64,000 nt of DNA from Sagittula sp048553715 (lineage in GTDB: Bacteria > Pseudomonadota > Alphaproteobacteria > Rhodobacterales > Rhodobacteraceae). How positions within the stretch are numbered: the first letter of the stretch is position 1; each line of letters starts with the position of its first letter. The stretch is from the NCBI RefSeq assembly GCF_048553715.1, contig NZ_JBLZNC010000003.1, positions 1 to 64,000 on the forward strand, written 5' to 3'. Below, piece after piece: positions 20,943 to 29,415 of the stretch. The translations under genes were made by a program, and so were the position numbers. Below the pieces are notes generated by a model, which searched no databases, was not told where the DNA came from, and saw only the letters and a program-made list of their open reading frames with translations.

Positions 20943-21875
20943 TCACTGCGGGGGCAGCAGCACCGCTTCGACCCGTCGGTTCGCACGGCGGCCGTCGTCG
21001 GTCAGATTGGACGCCAGTGGCGCAAGATACCCCGCGCCGCGTGCATCGATCTGGTCGCGAATATTGTGTCGCTCTTGCATATAGCGTTGCGCAGCCTGCG
21101 CCCGTTTCAGGGACACGGCGCGATTGGCGTCCAGCGATCCGGTGGCATCTGTGTGGCCGACAAAAACCAGTCGATCTGCGGGGTTGGCGCGCAGGTAGGA
21201 CGCCAGCGCATCCAGTGAGCCGATGGCCTCGCCATCCAGTTCGGACGAGCCCGATTGAAACACCAGATCCTCCAGCACCACGTGGCCTTGTGCCTTAAGC
21301 GCGTCAACGGTGTTTAATGCTGTGGGCGGCAGGGCAGGGGCCGCGTCTGCGACGACATCGCTGCGCAGGTCCTGCCCGGCACGGATGATCTGCACATAGC
21401 CGTCTTTTGGCCCTTTGCTGGCCAGCAGGCTGACGGCGCCCTCTCCTGTCTTGCGGGCGGATATGAAATGGTAATTGTCCAGCGACACAAACATCTGCGG
21501 CGCAGGCAGCACCAATGTCGAGAACCGGAAATCGAAGCCGCCGCAGGTGCGCGCGTTGCAATCCAGCAAAAGCTCGAACCCCGCATCGGTCAGCGCATCG
21601 CGCAGCGGCTGCACCAGTTGGAACGGCGTCTCTGCCGCGTCGGGGATGCGCCAGCTTTCGACCTCGATCCGGCCTTCGACGCGGGTCGTGGGCAGGGCCC
21701 CGTCCGCATAGGGGGCGACAGGCAAAGCGTAGGCACCGGGGTCTTGTTGCGTGTGAAAGCTGCGTTTCGCTGTTGTGGGCAGGGACAGGTCCTGCGCTAT
21801 GGCCATCATCGGCACCAGCGTCAGGATCAACAGTCCCAGTGCGCCCTCAACGCGCCTGAGCGTGGTATTCGTCAT
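20943..21875 (-). CDS. OmpA-family periplasmic/outer-membrane protein
   Basis: The 310-residue protein has an N-terminal hydrophobic signal segment (GALGLLILTLVPMMAIAQ). A ~160-residue middle region contains a probable disulfide pair (LLLDCNARTCGGF). The C-terminal OmpA/Pal peptidoglycan-binding domain shows FQSGSSELDGEAIGSLDALA, VFVGHTDATGS, LKRAQAA and RRANRRVEAV. It probably tethers the envelope to peptidoglycan. It is last in a minus-strand run, and its start overlaps the end of the AhpD-like gene by 29 bases; no later start keeps the signal peptide. Confidence 0.88.
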   Translation of the reverse strand: MTNTTLRRVEGALGLLILTLVPMMAIAQDLSLPTTAKRSFHTQQDPGAYALPVAPYADGALPTTRVEGRIEVESWRIPDAAETPFQLVQPLRDALTDAGFELLLDCNARTCGGFDFRFSTLVLPAPQMFVSLDNYHFISARKTGEGAVSLLASKGPKDGYVQIIRAGQDLRSDVVADAAPALPPTALNTVDALKAQGHVVLEDLVFQSGSSELDGEAIGSLDALASYLRANPADRLVFVGHTDATGSLDANRAVSLKRAQAAQRYMQERHNIRDQIDARGAGYLAPLASNLTDDGRRANRRVEAVLLPPQ

Positions 21876-22413
21876 TCGGTCGCATATCCGTGGCAGAGGC
21901 CACCCGATTGGTCATGTTGAAGAACCCCGCCACATTGGCGATGTCCCAGATGTCACGGTCTGAAAATCCGGCATCGCGCAGGGCCTCGCGGTCGTATTCG
22001 CCGATCTTGTGGCTATCGATCGTGACCTTTTCGGCAAAGCTCAACATCGCGCGGTGACGGTGGTTCAGATCGGCCACACGCCAGTTCATCACCAGCATTT
22101 CGCCCAGGCGGGGATCGCCCGACAGTTCACGCACGGCGGCCCCATGGGCGGTCAGGCAGTAAAAGCAGCGATTGATTGCCGAGACGACCACCGCGATCAT
22201 TTCGCGTTCCAGTTTGCTAAGGCCCGATCCGGCCAGCATCAGATCGTTGTACAGCGCGGTAAAAGCGTTGAGCTTGTCGATGTCAAAGGCATGCGCGCGC
22301 AGCACATTCGGCACCATCCCCAGCTTGTCCTGACACAGATCGAAATAGGCCTGCGTGTCAGCGGGCAGCGGGTCGACAGGGGGCAGGTTCAGGGCGGTGG
22401 GCCGGTCGGTCAT
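21847..22413 (-). CDS. AhpD/carboxymuconolactone-decarboxylase-like peroxidase-related protein
   Basis: The 188-residue helical protein contains the AhpD-type redox motif INRCFYCLTAHG, giving Cys83, Cys86 and His90 (ExxxxC-x2-C-x3-H layout). Family members of this 'peroxidase-related enzyme' group (TIGR01926-like) are thought to act as alkylhydroperoxidases. The exact reductant is unknown. The start is ATG 22413 with AAGAGGATCC before it. It overlaps the stop of the upstream GNAT gene as ATGA, so translation is coupled. The C-terminus overlaps the OmpA-like gene. Confidence 0.88.
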   Translation of the reverse strand: MTDRPTALNLPPVDPLPADTQAYFDLCQDKLGMVPNVLRAHAFDIDKLNAFTALYNDLMLAGSGLSKLEREMIAVVVSAINRCFYCLTAHGAAVRELSGDPRLGEMLVMNWRVADLNHRHRAMLSFAEKVTIDSHKIGEYDREALRDAGFSDRDIWDIANVAGFFNMTNRVASATDMRPNDEYHAQAR

Positions 22414-23165
22414 GGATCCTCTTTCGCTGTCAGCATACGGTAATGGTAGCCGCCCACCGCTTCCATCCGCAATGATTGATACAAGGCCGAAGCAGCGGTG
22501 TTTTGCTTGGTCGAGGCGCAGGCGATCCACGATGCGCCCTTTGATCGCGCCCAGAAGGCTGCGGCCCGCATCATCCAACCGCCAAGACCCTTGCCCCGAT
22601 GATCGGGCAGAATGTGCAAGGCATGCACCATAGCGGTGCCCTCGTGCAGGGCGCAGAACCCTGACCCGGCGGGGCTGTCGGACACGCGTCCGAAAATCCC
22701 GGTTTTGGGTCCGGTGACGCGGTCCATCACGGCCAGCCGGGGCTCTGTGATGTCACCCTCGGCCCAGATGTCGTGCATGATCGCCAGCGGCTCCCAGATG
22801 GTAAAGGCGCACACACGCGGCAAAGGGCGCTCGCACAACGCAGACACCGGTGCGAGCCAGAGCTGCGTGGCATCCACCGCATCATACCCCTGACTGTCCA
22901 GCGTCACGTCCAGCGTTTGATCCGATCTGGTCAGGCTTTCTCGGATCATGAACAGCGGGTCCTGTCCCATCAGCCGCATGGCGGTTTCCGCCGCGCTGAC
23001 ATCGTCCAGACGCCACGGGGCACGGGCTGTGGCCGCCGACACCCGCTTGCCGCCGCCGCGCCCCTCCCGCAGGGTCCACGGGCCGGTGTCGATTTGCGCC
23101 GCCGCAGGCCAAGTGGCCTCCAGCACAGAGAAAAGACGGGGCAGGTCAGGCTTTGACTGGATCAT
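22410..23165 (-). CDS. GNAT-family N-acetyltransferase
   Basis: In this 251-residue protein the C-terminal ~100 residues carry the GNAT acetyl-CoA-binding motif A (HALHILPDHRGKGLGGWMMRAA, the Q/RxxGxG/A pyrophosphate loop being RGKGLG) and motif B-like TKQNTAASALYQSL. The N-terminal part is less conserved. The acceptor substrate is unknown. It lies 11 bases after the CinA-like gene on the minus strand and overlaps the AhpD-like gene by 4 bases, so three or four genes appear to form one operon. Confidence 0.87.
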   Translation of the reverse strand: MIQSKPDLPRLFSVLEATWPAAAQIDTGPWTLREGRGGGKRVSAATARAPWRLDDVSAAETAMRLMGQDPLFMIRESLTRSDQTLDVTLDSQGYDAVDATQLWLAPVSALCERPLPRVCAFTIWEPLAIMHDIWAEGDITEPRLAVMDRVTGPKTGIFGRVSDSPAGSGFCALHEGTAMVHALHILPDHRGKGLGGWMMRAAAFWARSKGASWIACASTKQNTAASALYQSLRMEAVGGYHYRMLTAKEDP

Positions 23166-23176
23166 GCGATAGGGAT

Positions 23177-23899
23177 CTAGTCGGCAAACAGCGCGTTCAG
23201 CCGGGTCATGGCATCATCGAGCTGCGCCGCATCGCTGCCGCGTACCACAAGGTTGGTGCCAAACGCGCCGTCTTTCTGGAACGGGTAGCTGCCGATCTGC
23301 AACTCCGGAAAGGCGTCTGCCAGCTCTGCCAGTGGCTGGGCCACGTCGCCTTCGCCGCGCATCACGCGCAGGGTTTGCGACAGCACCGGCGCGCCCCCCG
23401 TGAGGGTTGGCATCAGGCTGGCCACCATGGCTTGAAACACGCTGGGAACACCGGCCATGACATGCACATTGTTCAGCGTAAATCCCGGCGCGGTGGAGAC
23501 CGGATTATCGATCAGCGTCGCACCATCGGGGATGCGGGCCATGCGCAGCCGTGCCTCGTTCAGCTCTTGCCCGGACCGGTCGTAATGCGCCTGCAACAGG
23601 GCACGCGCGTCATCGCGCACCGTGATCGGCACGCCAAAGGCGGCTGCCACACAAGGCGCGGTGATGTCATCATGGGTCGGGCCAATCCCGCCAGAGGTTA
23701 CAACATGGTCAAACGCCGCGCTTAGCGCCTGAACGGCGGCGACGATCGCATCGCGGTCATCGGACACGACGCGCACCTCTTTCAGGTCGATGCCATGGCG
23801 GGTGAACTCATTGGCGAGATGGTGCATGTTGCTGTCGCGGGTCCGACCCGAGAGGATCTCGTCCCCGATCACCAGCATGGCGGCGGTGGGATTGGGCAT
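23177..23899 (-). CDS. CinA-like molybdopterin-binding (MoCF-fold) protein
   Basis: The 240-residue protein matches the N-terminal domain of CinA/competence-damage protein A: AAMLVIGDEILSGRTRDSN, VTSGGIGPTHDD and ITAPCVAAAFG. The C-terminal nicotinamide-nucleotide amidase domain of full CinA is absent, as is common in Alphaproteobacteria, where it is a separate gene. The MoaB/Mog fold suggests nucleotide or ADP-ribose pyrophosphatase activity, but this is inferred. GGAGAC precedes the ATG. The gene is divergent from sfsA across 51 bases. Confidence 0.88.
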   Translation of the reverse strand: MPNPTAAMLVIGDEILSGRTRDSNMHHLANEFTRHGIDLKEVRVVSDDRDAIVAAVQALSAAFDHVVTSGGIGPTHDDITAPCVAAAFGVPITVRDDARALLQAHYDRSGQELNEARLRMARIPDGATLIDNPVSTAPGFTLNNVHVMAGVPSVFQAMVASLMPTLTGGAPVLSQTLRVMRGEGDVAQPLAELADAFPELQIGSYPFQKDGAFGTNLVVRGSDAAQLDDAMTRLNALFAD

Positions 23900-23913
23900 G
23901 GTCGTCTCCTGTA

Positions 23914-23941
23914 TTGCACCCCGTGTGCGTTAACGTATAGG
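23914..23941 (+). promoter_or_regulatory. Possible sfsA promoter
   Basis: TTGCAC (23914-23919) and TATAGG (23936-23941) are 16 bases apart. Transcription would begin within a few bases of the sfsA ATG, giving a nearly leaderless message, which fits the lack of a clear ribosome-binding site there. The match to consensus is moderate. Confidence 0.3.
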
Positions 23942-23950
23942 GCTGGCCAC

Positions 23951-24649
23951 ATGCGCTTTCAAACACAACTGGTGCCGGCGACGCTGATCCGGCGGTATAA
24001 ACGGTTTCTGGCAGATTGCCTGCTGGACGACGGGCGTGAAATCACCGCTCATATCGCCAATCCCGGCTCGATGCTTGGTCTGGCGGGCGAGGGGCAGCGC
24101 ATCTGGCTGGAACCCAACGACGACCCCAAGAAAAAGCTGAAATGGGCATGGCGTCTGGTTGAACAGGACGGGGCCTTTGTCGGGGTCGACACGGGCGCCG
24201 CGAACCGCATCGTCAAACCGGCATTGCAGGCGCGCACCATCGCCGGGCTGGACCGGCACAACCTTGTCCGCCCCGAGGTCAAATACGGCGAAAACAGCCG
24301 CATCGATTTTCTGTTGTCCGGCAACGGCCCCGATACCTATGTCGAGGTGAAATCCGTGACCTTGCTGCGCCAGCCGGGTCTCGCGGAATTCCCCGACAGC
24401 AAGACCGCACGTGGCACCAAACATCTCGGCGAGCTGTCGCAGATGGTGGCGGATGGCCATAGGGCGGTCATGCTGTATCTGGTCCAACGGACGGACGCCC
24501 GGCGTATGCGCTTGGCGGAAGATATCGATCCAGCCTATGCCGCCGCGTTCCAAGACGCGCTGCGCGCCGGTGTCGAGGTCATGGCGCTGGGCTGCGATAT
24601 CTCGCCCGAGGGGATCACCCTTGCTGGCCCATTGGATGTCGAGGCTTGA
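23951..24649 (+). CDS. sfsA: SfsA family protein (sugar fermentation stimulation protein homologue)
   Basis: The 232-residue protein has the conserved SfsA layout: an N-terminal OB-like part (RFLADCLLDDGREITAHIANPGSM), then the nuclease-like core with RIDFLLSG, YVEVKSVTL, FPDSKTARGTKHL and the C-terminal LAEDIDPAYAAAF block. SfsA was named for maltose gene effects in E. coli. The acidic/Lys core resembles restriction-type nucleases, but the role is unresolved. It is divergent from the CinA-like gene. Confidence 0.93.
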   Translation: MRFQTQLVPATLIRRYKRFLADCLLDDGREITAHIANPGSMLGLAGEGQRIWLEPNDDPKKKLKWAWRLVEQDGAFVGVDTGAANRIVKPALQARTIAGLDRHNLVRPEVKYGENSRIDFLLSGNGPDTYVEVKSVTLLRQPGLAEFPDSKTARGTKHLGELSQMVADGHRAVMLYLVQRTDARRMRLAEDIDPAYAAAFQDALRAGVEVMALGCDISPEGITLAGPLDVEA

Positions 24650-24696
24650 CCAAAGCAGGCCGGGCAGGCTTTGGTAACACGCAAGGAGGGGCGCGC

Positions 24697-24795
24697 ATGA
24701 CCGTGTTGGGACGCATCGCAGGGCATCCGCATGGCAAGGTGCATGAATGGTGGCCACCGCCGGGGCGGGTGGTTGGCCTGAACATGACCTTGTGA
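24697..24795 (+). CDS. Candidate 32-residue small protein upstream of the dioxygenase gene
   Basis: An ATG with an excellent AAGGAGGGG site (24683-24691) opens a 32-codon frame: MTVLGRIAGHPHGKVHEWWP, then a short tail ending in NMTL. It ends 22 bases before the dioxygenase ATG. The sequence is rich in Gly, His, Trp and Pro and I do not recognise it. It might be a real small protein or a translated leader. The ribosome-binding site is the main support. Confidence 0.4.
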   Translation: MTVLGRIAGHPHGKVHEWWPPPGRVVGLNMTL

Positions 24796-24817
24796 CCCTC
24801 TTTTAACGGACTTTTCC

Positions 24818-25936
24818 ATGACTGTGACCCTGACAAGCGGGGCCGACGCCCTGAACCTGACGTGGCCGGATGGCACGACGGGCCATTTCCCCTATCTCTG
24901 GCTGCGCGACACTGATCCCGGCGGGTTCCATCCGCAAACCGGCGAGCGCATGTTCGATCTCACCAGCGTTGACCTCGATATTGCGCCCGTGCAGGCCAAA
25001 GTCGACGGCGCGGCCTTGGTGCTGCGCTGGCCCGAAGCTGAAACAGACAGCCGGTTCGATCTGGACTGGATCAAGGCACACCGCCCCGGACAACGACGCG
25101 CGGACCCCGCGCATGTCCCCGCAACGCCTTGGCGCGCCGATTTGGGCGCCTCCGGCGTGCCGCGCTTTGCCGTCACCGACCTTGACGATGCGGCGCGCTT
25201 TGCGGACTGGCTGGCGGCGACCAAACGCTACGGGCTGTCTATTGTCACAGGTCTCCCCGATGACCCGGAGGCCGGATTGGACTGCGCGCGCCGCATTGGC
25301 CATCTGCGCGAAACAAACTTCGGCGTCACGTTCGAGGTCATCTCGAAACCCGATCCCAACAACCTCGCCTATACGGCAGATGCCTTGCCTTTGCATACCG
25401 ACCTGACCAATCAGGACCTCCCGCCGGGCTATCAATTCCTGCACTGCATCGCCAACGAGGCACAGGGCGGCGGCTCGACCTTCTGCGATGGCATCGCCGT
25501 GGCAGAGGACCTGCGCGATGCCGACCCGCAGGCATTTGATCTGCTGACCCGTGTCACCGTGCCTTTCCGGTTCCACGATCAACACACCGACATCCGGTCG
25601 CGCAAAACGGTCATCGTGCTGAACGAGACGGGCAATGTGTCCGAGATCTGCTTCAACGCACATCTCGCCGATATCATGGACCTAGCCGCGGATCAGTTGC
25701 CCGCATTCTACCGCGCCTACCGCAGCTTCATGCAGCGTTTGCGCAGCCCCGACTACGGCATTGCGCTCAAGCTCGCCGCCGGTGAAATGGTGGTCTTCGA
25801 CAATCGCCGCACGCTGCATGGCCGCCAGTCCTTTGACCCGGCCACAGGCCGGCGCCACCTGCGCGGCGCCTATGTGGATCGCGGCGAATGGGACAGCCGG
25901 ATGCGGGTGCTGGCACAGGCCAACCAACACCCTTAA
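24818..25936 (+). CDS. Gamma-butyrobetaine/trimethyllysine dioxygenase-like 2-oxoglutarate Fe(II) oxygenase
   Basis: The 372-residue protein has an N-terminal GBBH-like beta domain (DUF971-type, WPDGTTGHFPYLWLRD) followed by a TauD-type double-stranded beta-helix. Iron ligands are His193 and Asp195 (PLHTDLTN) with distal His334 (RTLHGRQSF). This class hydroxylates gamma-butyrobetaine to carnitine or trimethyllysine. The N-terminal cysteines that bind zinc in characterised GBBHs are missing after WLRD, so the substrate is uncertain. No carnitine genes are nearby. It is monocistronic or follows a small leader frame. Confidence 0.85.
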   Translation: MTVTLTSGADALNLTWPDGTTGHFPYLWLRDTDPGGFHPQTGERMFDLTSVDLDIAPVQAKVDGAALVLRWPEAETDSRFDLDWIKAHRPGQRRADPAHVPATPWRADLGASGVPRFAVTDLDDAARFADWLAATKRYGLSIVTGLPDDPEAGLDCARRIGHLRETNFGVTFEVISKPDPNNLAYTADALPLHTDLTNQDLPPGYQFLHCIANEAQGGGSTFCDGIAVAEDLRDADPQAFDLLTRVTVPFRFHDQHTDIRSRKTVIVLNETGNVSEICFNAHLADIMDLAADQLPAFYRAYRSFMQRLRSPDYGIALKLAAGEMVVFDNRRTLHGRQSFDPATGRRHLRGAYVDRGEWDSRMRVLAQANQHP

Positions 25937-25979
25937 GCCTTCGTTTTTCCTTGGGTCAAATACCTATAACCCGCCCACG

Positions 25980-26010
25980 AAAAAGCGCCCCCGTTTGCGG
26001 CGGGGGCGCT
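25980..26010 (-). terminator. Terminator of ppaC, shared with the converging dioxygenase gene
   Basis: A 10-bp stem (25984-25993 with 26001-26010) with a 7-base loop is followed on the minus strand by five T residues. On the plus strand only TCATCATT follows, so it works best for ppaC. Confidence 0.85.
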
Positions 26011-26041
26011 TCATCATTCTCAATCGGCCAAAGCGGCCTGA

Positions 26042-26962
26042 TCAGACCTTCAGGTTGGGGATGATCTGCTTTTTGCGCGACATGACGCCGGGCAGGACCA
26101 CGCTGTCGCCGCTGACGGACGCGCCAAAGGATTTCTCTGCCACGGATTTCACGCGGTCGTTGGGGACCAGCAACGTGGCCTCTTCCTTCAGGATGTCCAC
26201 GACAAACAGCAACACTTCGTCAACGCCGTCCTCGGCGGCCACGGTCTTGAAGGTCTCCATCAGGCTGTCCTTGCGGCCCAGCGGGATCTCGGGCGCGGTG
26301 GTTTCCAGAACCGACACGCGGAATTTCACGCCGTCCACGGCGTATTCCTTGGAATCCATACGGATCAGTTCCGCGTCAGAGAAGGCAGAGACATCGGATT
26401 TCGCCGCGAACATCTGTGCCGCGTAATCGCCCAGATCAATGCCCAGATCCTTTGCCAGACCTTCGGCCACGGCGCGGTCATGGTCGGTGGTGGTGGGCGA
26501 GCGGAATTCCAGCGTGTCCGACAGAATACAGGTCAGCGCCGCGCCTTTGATCTCTTTGGGGGCGTTTTCCATCTCGGCGCCGATCAGGTCGACCATGATG
26601 GTCGCGGTGCAGGCCAAGGGGCGCACGGTGATGTCGATGGGGCCTTTGGTCTCCAGTCCGCCGACCAGCTTGTGGTGGTCGATGATGGCCTGAATGTCGG
26701 CGTCATTGATCGACGCGGGCAGCTCGGCGGGGTTGTTGGTGTCCACGATGACAACGGGCTGGCCGGCGGTCACGTCGTCGATGATCTCGGGCTTCTCGAG
26801 ACCCCAGTGCGACAGCATGAACGCCGCTTCGGTGTTGGGTTCGCCCAGCAGCACCGGCTTGGCTTCGACACCTTTCACGGTGTTGAGATACCACGACCAA
26901 AAGATCGCGGAGCCGGTGGAATCTGTGTCGGGGGATTTGTGGCCGAAAACGAGCGTCGTCAT
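26042..26962 (-). CDS. ppaC: Manganese-dependent inorganic pyrophosphatase (family II)
   Basis: This enzyme hydrolyses pyrophosphate to phosphate, pulling biosynthetic reactions forward. It has 306 residues of the DHH superfamily: metal-binding GHKSPDTDS (His8, Asp12, Asp14), VIVDTNNP, the DHH motif in IIDHHKL, and the C-terminal DHHA2 SRKKQ motif in the last 15 residues. No regulatory CBS domains are inserted. It has its own promoter-like sequence and a terminator, so it is a single-gene unit downstream of alkB. Confidence 0.95.
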   Translation of the reverse strand: MTTLVFGHKSPDTDSTGSAIFWSWYLNTVKGVEAKPVLLGEPNTEAAFMLSHWGLEKPEIIDDVTAGQPVVIVDTNNPAELPASINDADIQAIIDHHKLVGGLETKGPIDITVRPLACTATIMVDLIGAEMENAPKEIKGAALTCILSDTLEFRSPTTTDHDRAVAEGLAKDLGIDLGDYAAQMFAAKSDVSAFSDAELIRMDSKEYAVDGVKFRVSVLETTAPEIPLGRKDSLMETFKTVAAEDGVDEVLLFVVDILKEEATLLVPNDRVKSVAEKSFGASVSGDSVVLPGVMSRKKQIIPNLKV

Positions 26963-26995
26963 AGCGGTGTCCTTGCGGTGGATTTCGTTGCCCGC

Positions 26996-27024
26996 GCTAT
27001 AGACTTGCGCGGGCCGATTGTCAC
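26996..27024 (-). promoter_or_regulatory. Promoter of ppaC
   Basis: Reading the minus strand, GTGACA and TATAGC are 17 bases apart, matching 5 and 4 consensus positions. The start would fall about 30 bases before the ppaC ATG at 26962. Confidence 0.5.
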
Positions 27025-27035
27025 CCCGTCAAGGG

Positions 27036-28184
27036 TTAGCGCGGCAAGGGATGGCGGGCCTTGTTGTAGTCCGACCAGTCGGTGATGTCGGGATAATGCT
27101 GCGCGCGCCATGCGCGGACCTTTGGGTTCATAACCCGCCGCCACGCGGGCGGCACCATGGCCAGCATCGCCATCACCGGATAGCCATAGGGCAGCTGTGG
27201 CGCGTCCTCGGCCGAGTAGGTCTGCAACAGGGGAAACCGCCGGTCGGGTTTGTAGTGGTGATCGCTGTGGCGCTGCAGATTGATCATCAGCCAGTTGGTC
27301 GCCGTATGCGATGCGTTCCACGAATGGCGTGGCAGAACATGTTCGTATTTGCCCGCGCCCAAATGGCGGCGCGTCAGCCCGTAATGTTCCACGTAGTTGA
27401 CCACCTCAAGCTGCCAGATCGCCACGCCCGCCTGTACGACGAACAGCCCCACGCCGGTCCAGCCCCCCAGCACAAAGGCCAGCAGCAGCAGTGTCAGTTG
27501 CAGCCCCCAGTAGCGCCAGAACGGGTTGGAGCGGTCGGTCCAAGGCAGGTTCTTGCGCGCGAGCATCGCCCGTTCCGCCCCAAAGGCCGAGGTCAGGCTT
27601 TGCCACAGAACGCGCGGGTAGAAGCGGTGGAACCCTTCGTTGTAGCGCGCGGTCACAGGGTCGCGCGGCGTTCCGATATAGCGGTGATGGACCAGCAGAT
27701 GTTCGCTGCGGAAATGCGAATACAGCACCATCGCCATCAGAATATCCCCCAGCCAGCGTTCCATCCGGTTGCGCTGGTGCATCAGCTCGTGGGCGTAGAC
27801 GATGCCCACCGTGCCGCTCATGACGCCCAGCCCGAACATCACGCCGAAAGTTTCCCAGCCGCCCAGATGGTCGGCGCGGGTGACGTACCAGATCAGGCTG
27901 AACAGGGTGATGAACTGCACCGGCACCCAGATGCGGGTCAGCAACTTGTACCAGAACAGCTGCGCCTCGGTGGTTTCGAGATCGGCATTCTTGCCGTTCA
28001 GGCCGGTGAGGATATCGATGGCCGAGAACAGATACCACGTCACCAGCGGAGTGATGGTCACCCACCAGCCGCCCATCAACGCGCCTGTCCAGACCAGCGG
28101 GATCAGGATAAAGCTTAGGAAAAATGGCAGCGCGGCGGTCAGGCGCGCCACTTTGGCTGCGGGGATGATGGTTGTGTCTGCCAC
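27036..28184 (-). CDS. alkB: Alkane 1-monooxygenase (AlkB-type integral membrane di-iron hydroxylase)
   Basis: AlkB hydroxylates the terminal carbon of medium-chain alkanes. The 382-residue protein has about six membrane segments and all histidine boxes: HELMH (132-136), EHLLVHHR (HxxxHH, 162-167), the AlkB-specific NYVEHYGL near 268 and LQRHSDHH near 310. No rubredoxin domain is fused and none is encoded nearby. The start is GTG 28184 with GGAG 8 bases upstream. A near-consensus promoter sits just in front, between it and mutY. Confidence 0.92.
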   Translation of the reverse strand: MADTTIIPAAKVARLTAALPFFLSFILIPLVWTGALMGGWWVTITPLVTWYLFSAIDILTGLNGKNADLETTEAQLFWYKLLTRIWVPVQFITLFSLIWYVTRADHLGGWETFGVMFGLGVMSGTVGIVYAHELMHQRNRMERWLGDILMAMVLYSHFRSEHLLVHHRYIGTPRDPVTARYNEGFHRFYPRVLWQSLTSAFGAERAMLARKNLPWTDRSNPFWRYWGLQLTLLLLAFVLGGWTGVGLFVVQAGVAIWQLEVVNYVEHYGLTRRHLGAGKYEHVLPRHSWNASHTATNWLMINLQRHSDHHYKPDRRFPLLQTYSAEDAPQLPYGYPVMAMLAMVPPAWRRVMNPKVRAWRAQHYPDITDWSDYNKARHPLPR

Positions 28185-28205
28185 GGCTCTGCTCCGGTTT
28201 TGGAT

Positions 28206-28234
28206 ATTATAGCGCAGGCAGAGCGTTGTCCCAA
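28206..28234 (-). promoter_or_regulatory. Near-consensus promoter of alkB
   Basis: On the minus strand TTGGGA (28234-28229) and a perfect TATAAT (28211-28206) are 17 bases apart, with transcription predicted about 20 bases before the alkB GTG. This implies constitutive or sigma70-driven expression independent of mutY. Confidence 0.7.
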
Positions 28235-28241
28235 GCGCGGC

Positions 28242-29312
28242 TTAACGTCCTTGCGCAAGGTCAAACGCCTTACGCATAACCGTGGGCAGATCGGCGGGGC
28301 TGAAATCGGCCAGCTCGACAAATTGCCCGCGTGTGGGCTGGCGGTCCAGCGGCACCAGTGCTGTTTTGACCGTCAGGATCAGGTGGAAATGGGTGAATGT
28401 ATGCCGCGCCTCGCCGCCGACGGTTTTCCATTCCGCGCGGATGGGCGGGTTTTCGGCGGGCGGCTCGCCTGTCACATCCAGCCAGTCGGTTCCGGGCCAG
28501 CCAAGCATGCCCCCCAGCAAACCGCTGTCCGGTCGGGTTTCCAGCAGCCAAGCACCATCGATTCGGCGCGCCAGATAGGCGGTGCCGCGACGCACGGGCT
28601 TTTTCTTTTTCGGGGATTTCTTGGGCAACTCGGCGGCGGTGCCTTCGGCCCATGCATGACAATTGCTGCGCCAGGGGCACAGCCCGCAGGCGGGGCGTTT
28701 GGGGGTGCAGATGGTCGCGCCCAGATCCATGACGGCTTGGGCATAGTCGCCCGGCCGCTCCGCCGGTGTCAGCGCTGCGGCATAGGCGGTCAGGATGGGT
28801 TTTGCCTCGGGCAGGGGGGTGTGTTCGTCGTGCATCCGGGCCATGACCCGTTCCACGTTGCCGTCCACCACGACCTGAGGATCGTCAAAGGCAATCGCGC
28901 TGATGGCGGCTGCGGTGTAGGGGCCAACGCCGGGCAGGGTCAGCAATGTGGCGTGATCGGCGGGAAATTGCCCGCCGTGATCGGCCACAACCGCACGCGC
29001 ACATTTCAGCAGGTTCCGGGCGCGCGCGTAGTACCCCAATCCGGCCCAGGCGGCCATGACATCCGCATCCTCGGCGGCGGCCAGATCATGCACCGTCGGC
29101 CAGCGGGTGGTAAAGGCATGAAAGTAGTCTTTCACTGCGGCAACAGTGGTTTGTTGCAGCATGATTTCCGACATCCAGATCCGGTAGGGGTCCGGTGTCA
29201 CGCCCCGGAGGCGCGCGCGCGGTGACACGCGCCACGGCAGATCGCGCGCGTTGTGGTCGTACCATTGCAGAAGGGCTGCGGATAATTCGGATGCAACGGC
29301 GGGGTCACGCAA
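28242..29312 (-). CDS. mutY: Adenine DNA glycosylase MutY
   Basis: MutY removes adenine mispaired with 8-oxoguanine. In this 356-residue protein catalytic Glu49 lies in MSEIMLQQT and Asp150 in VVVDGNVERV. The helix-hairpin-helix is LPGVGPYTAAAI. The 4Fe-4S ligands are C202, C209, C212 and C218 (C-X6-C-X2-C-X5-C). The C-terminal NUDIX-like domain that senses 8-oxoG is present (GLLGGMLGWPG; HTFTHFHL). It is divergent from dciA; a TTGACT box on the minus strand in the gap (around 29390) may be its -35 element. Confidence 0.95.
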   Translation of the reverse strand: MRDPAVASELSAALLQWYDHNARDLPWRVSPRARLRGVTPDPYRIWMSEIMLQQTTVAAVKDYFHAFTTRWPTVHDLAAAEDADVMAAWAGLGYYARARNLLKCARAVVADHGGQFPADHATLLTLPGVGPYTAAAISAIAFDDPQVVVDGNVERVMARMHDEHTPLPEAKPILTAYAAALTPAERPGDYAQAVMDLGATICTPKRPACGLCPWRSNCHAWAEGTAAELPKKSPKKKKPVRRGTAYLARRIDGAWLLETRPDSGLLGGMLGWPGTDWLDVTGEPPAENPPIRAEWKTVGGEARHTFTHFHLILTVKTALVPLDRQPTRGQFVELADFSPADLPTVMRKAFDLAQGR

Positions 29313-29415
29313 GGGTGAGTATCCTGTGGCAGATGGGGGCTGGCGCCCGACGGGAACCGCCCCTTACAATAGCCCCCGACCGGCCAAGTCAACGGGGCGT
29401 ATCGAAAGGCAACGC

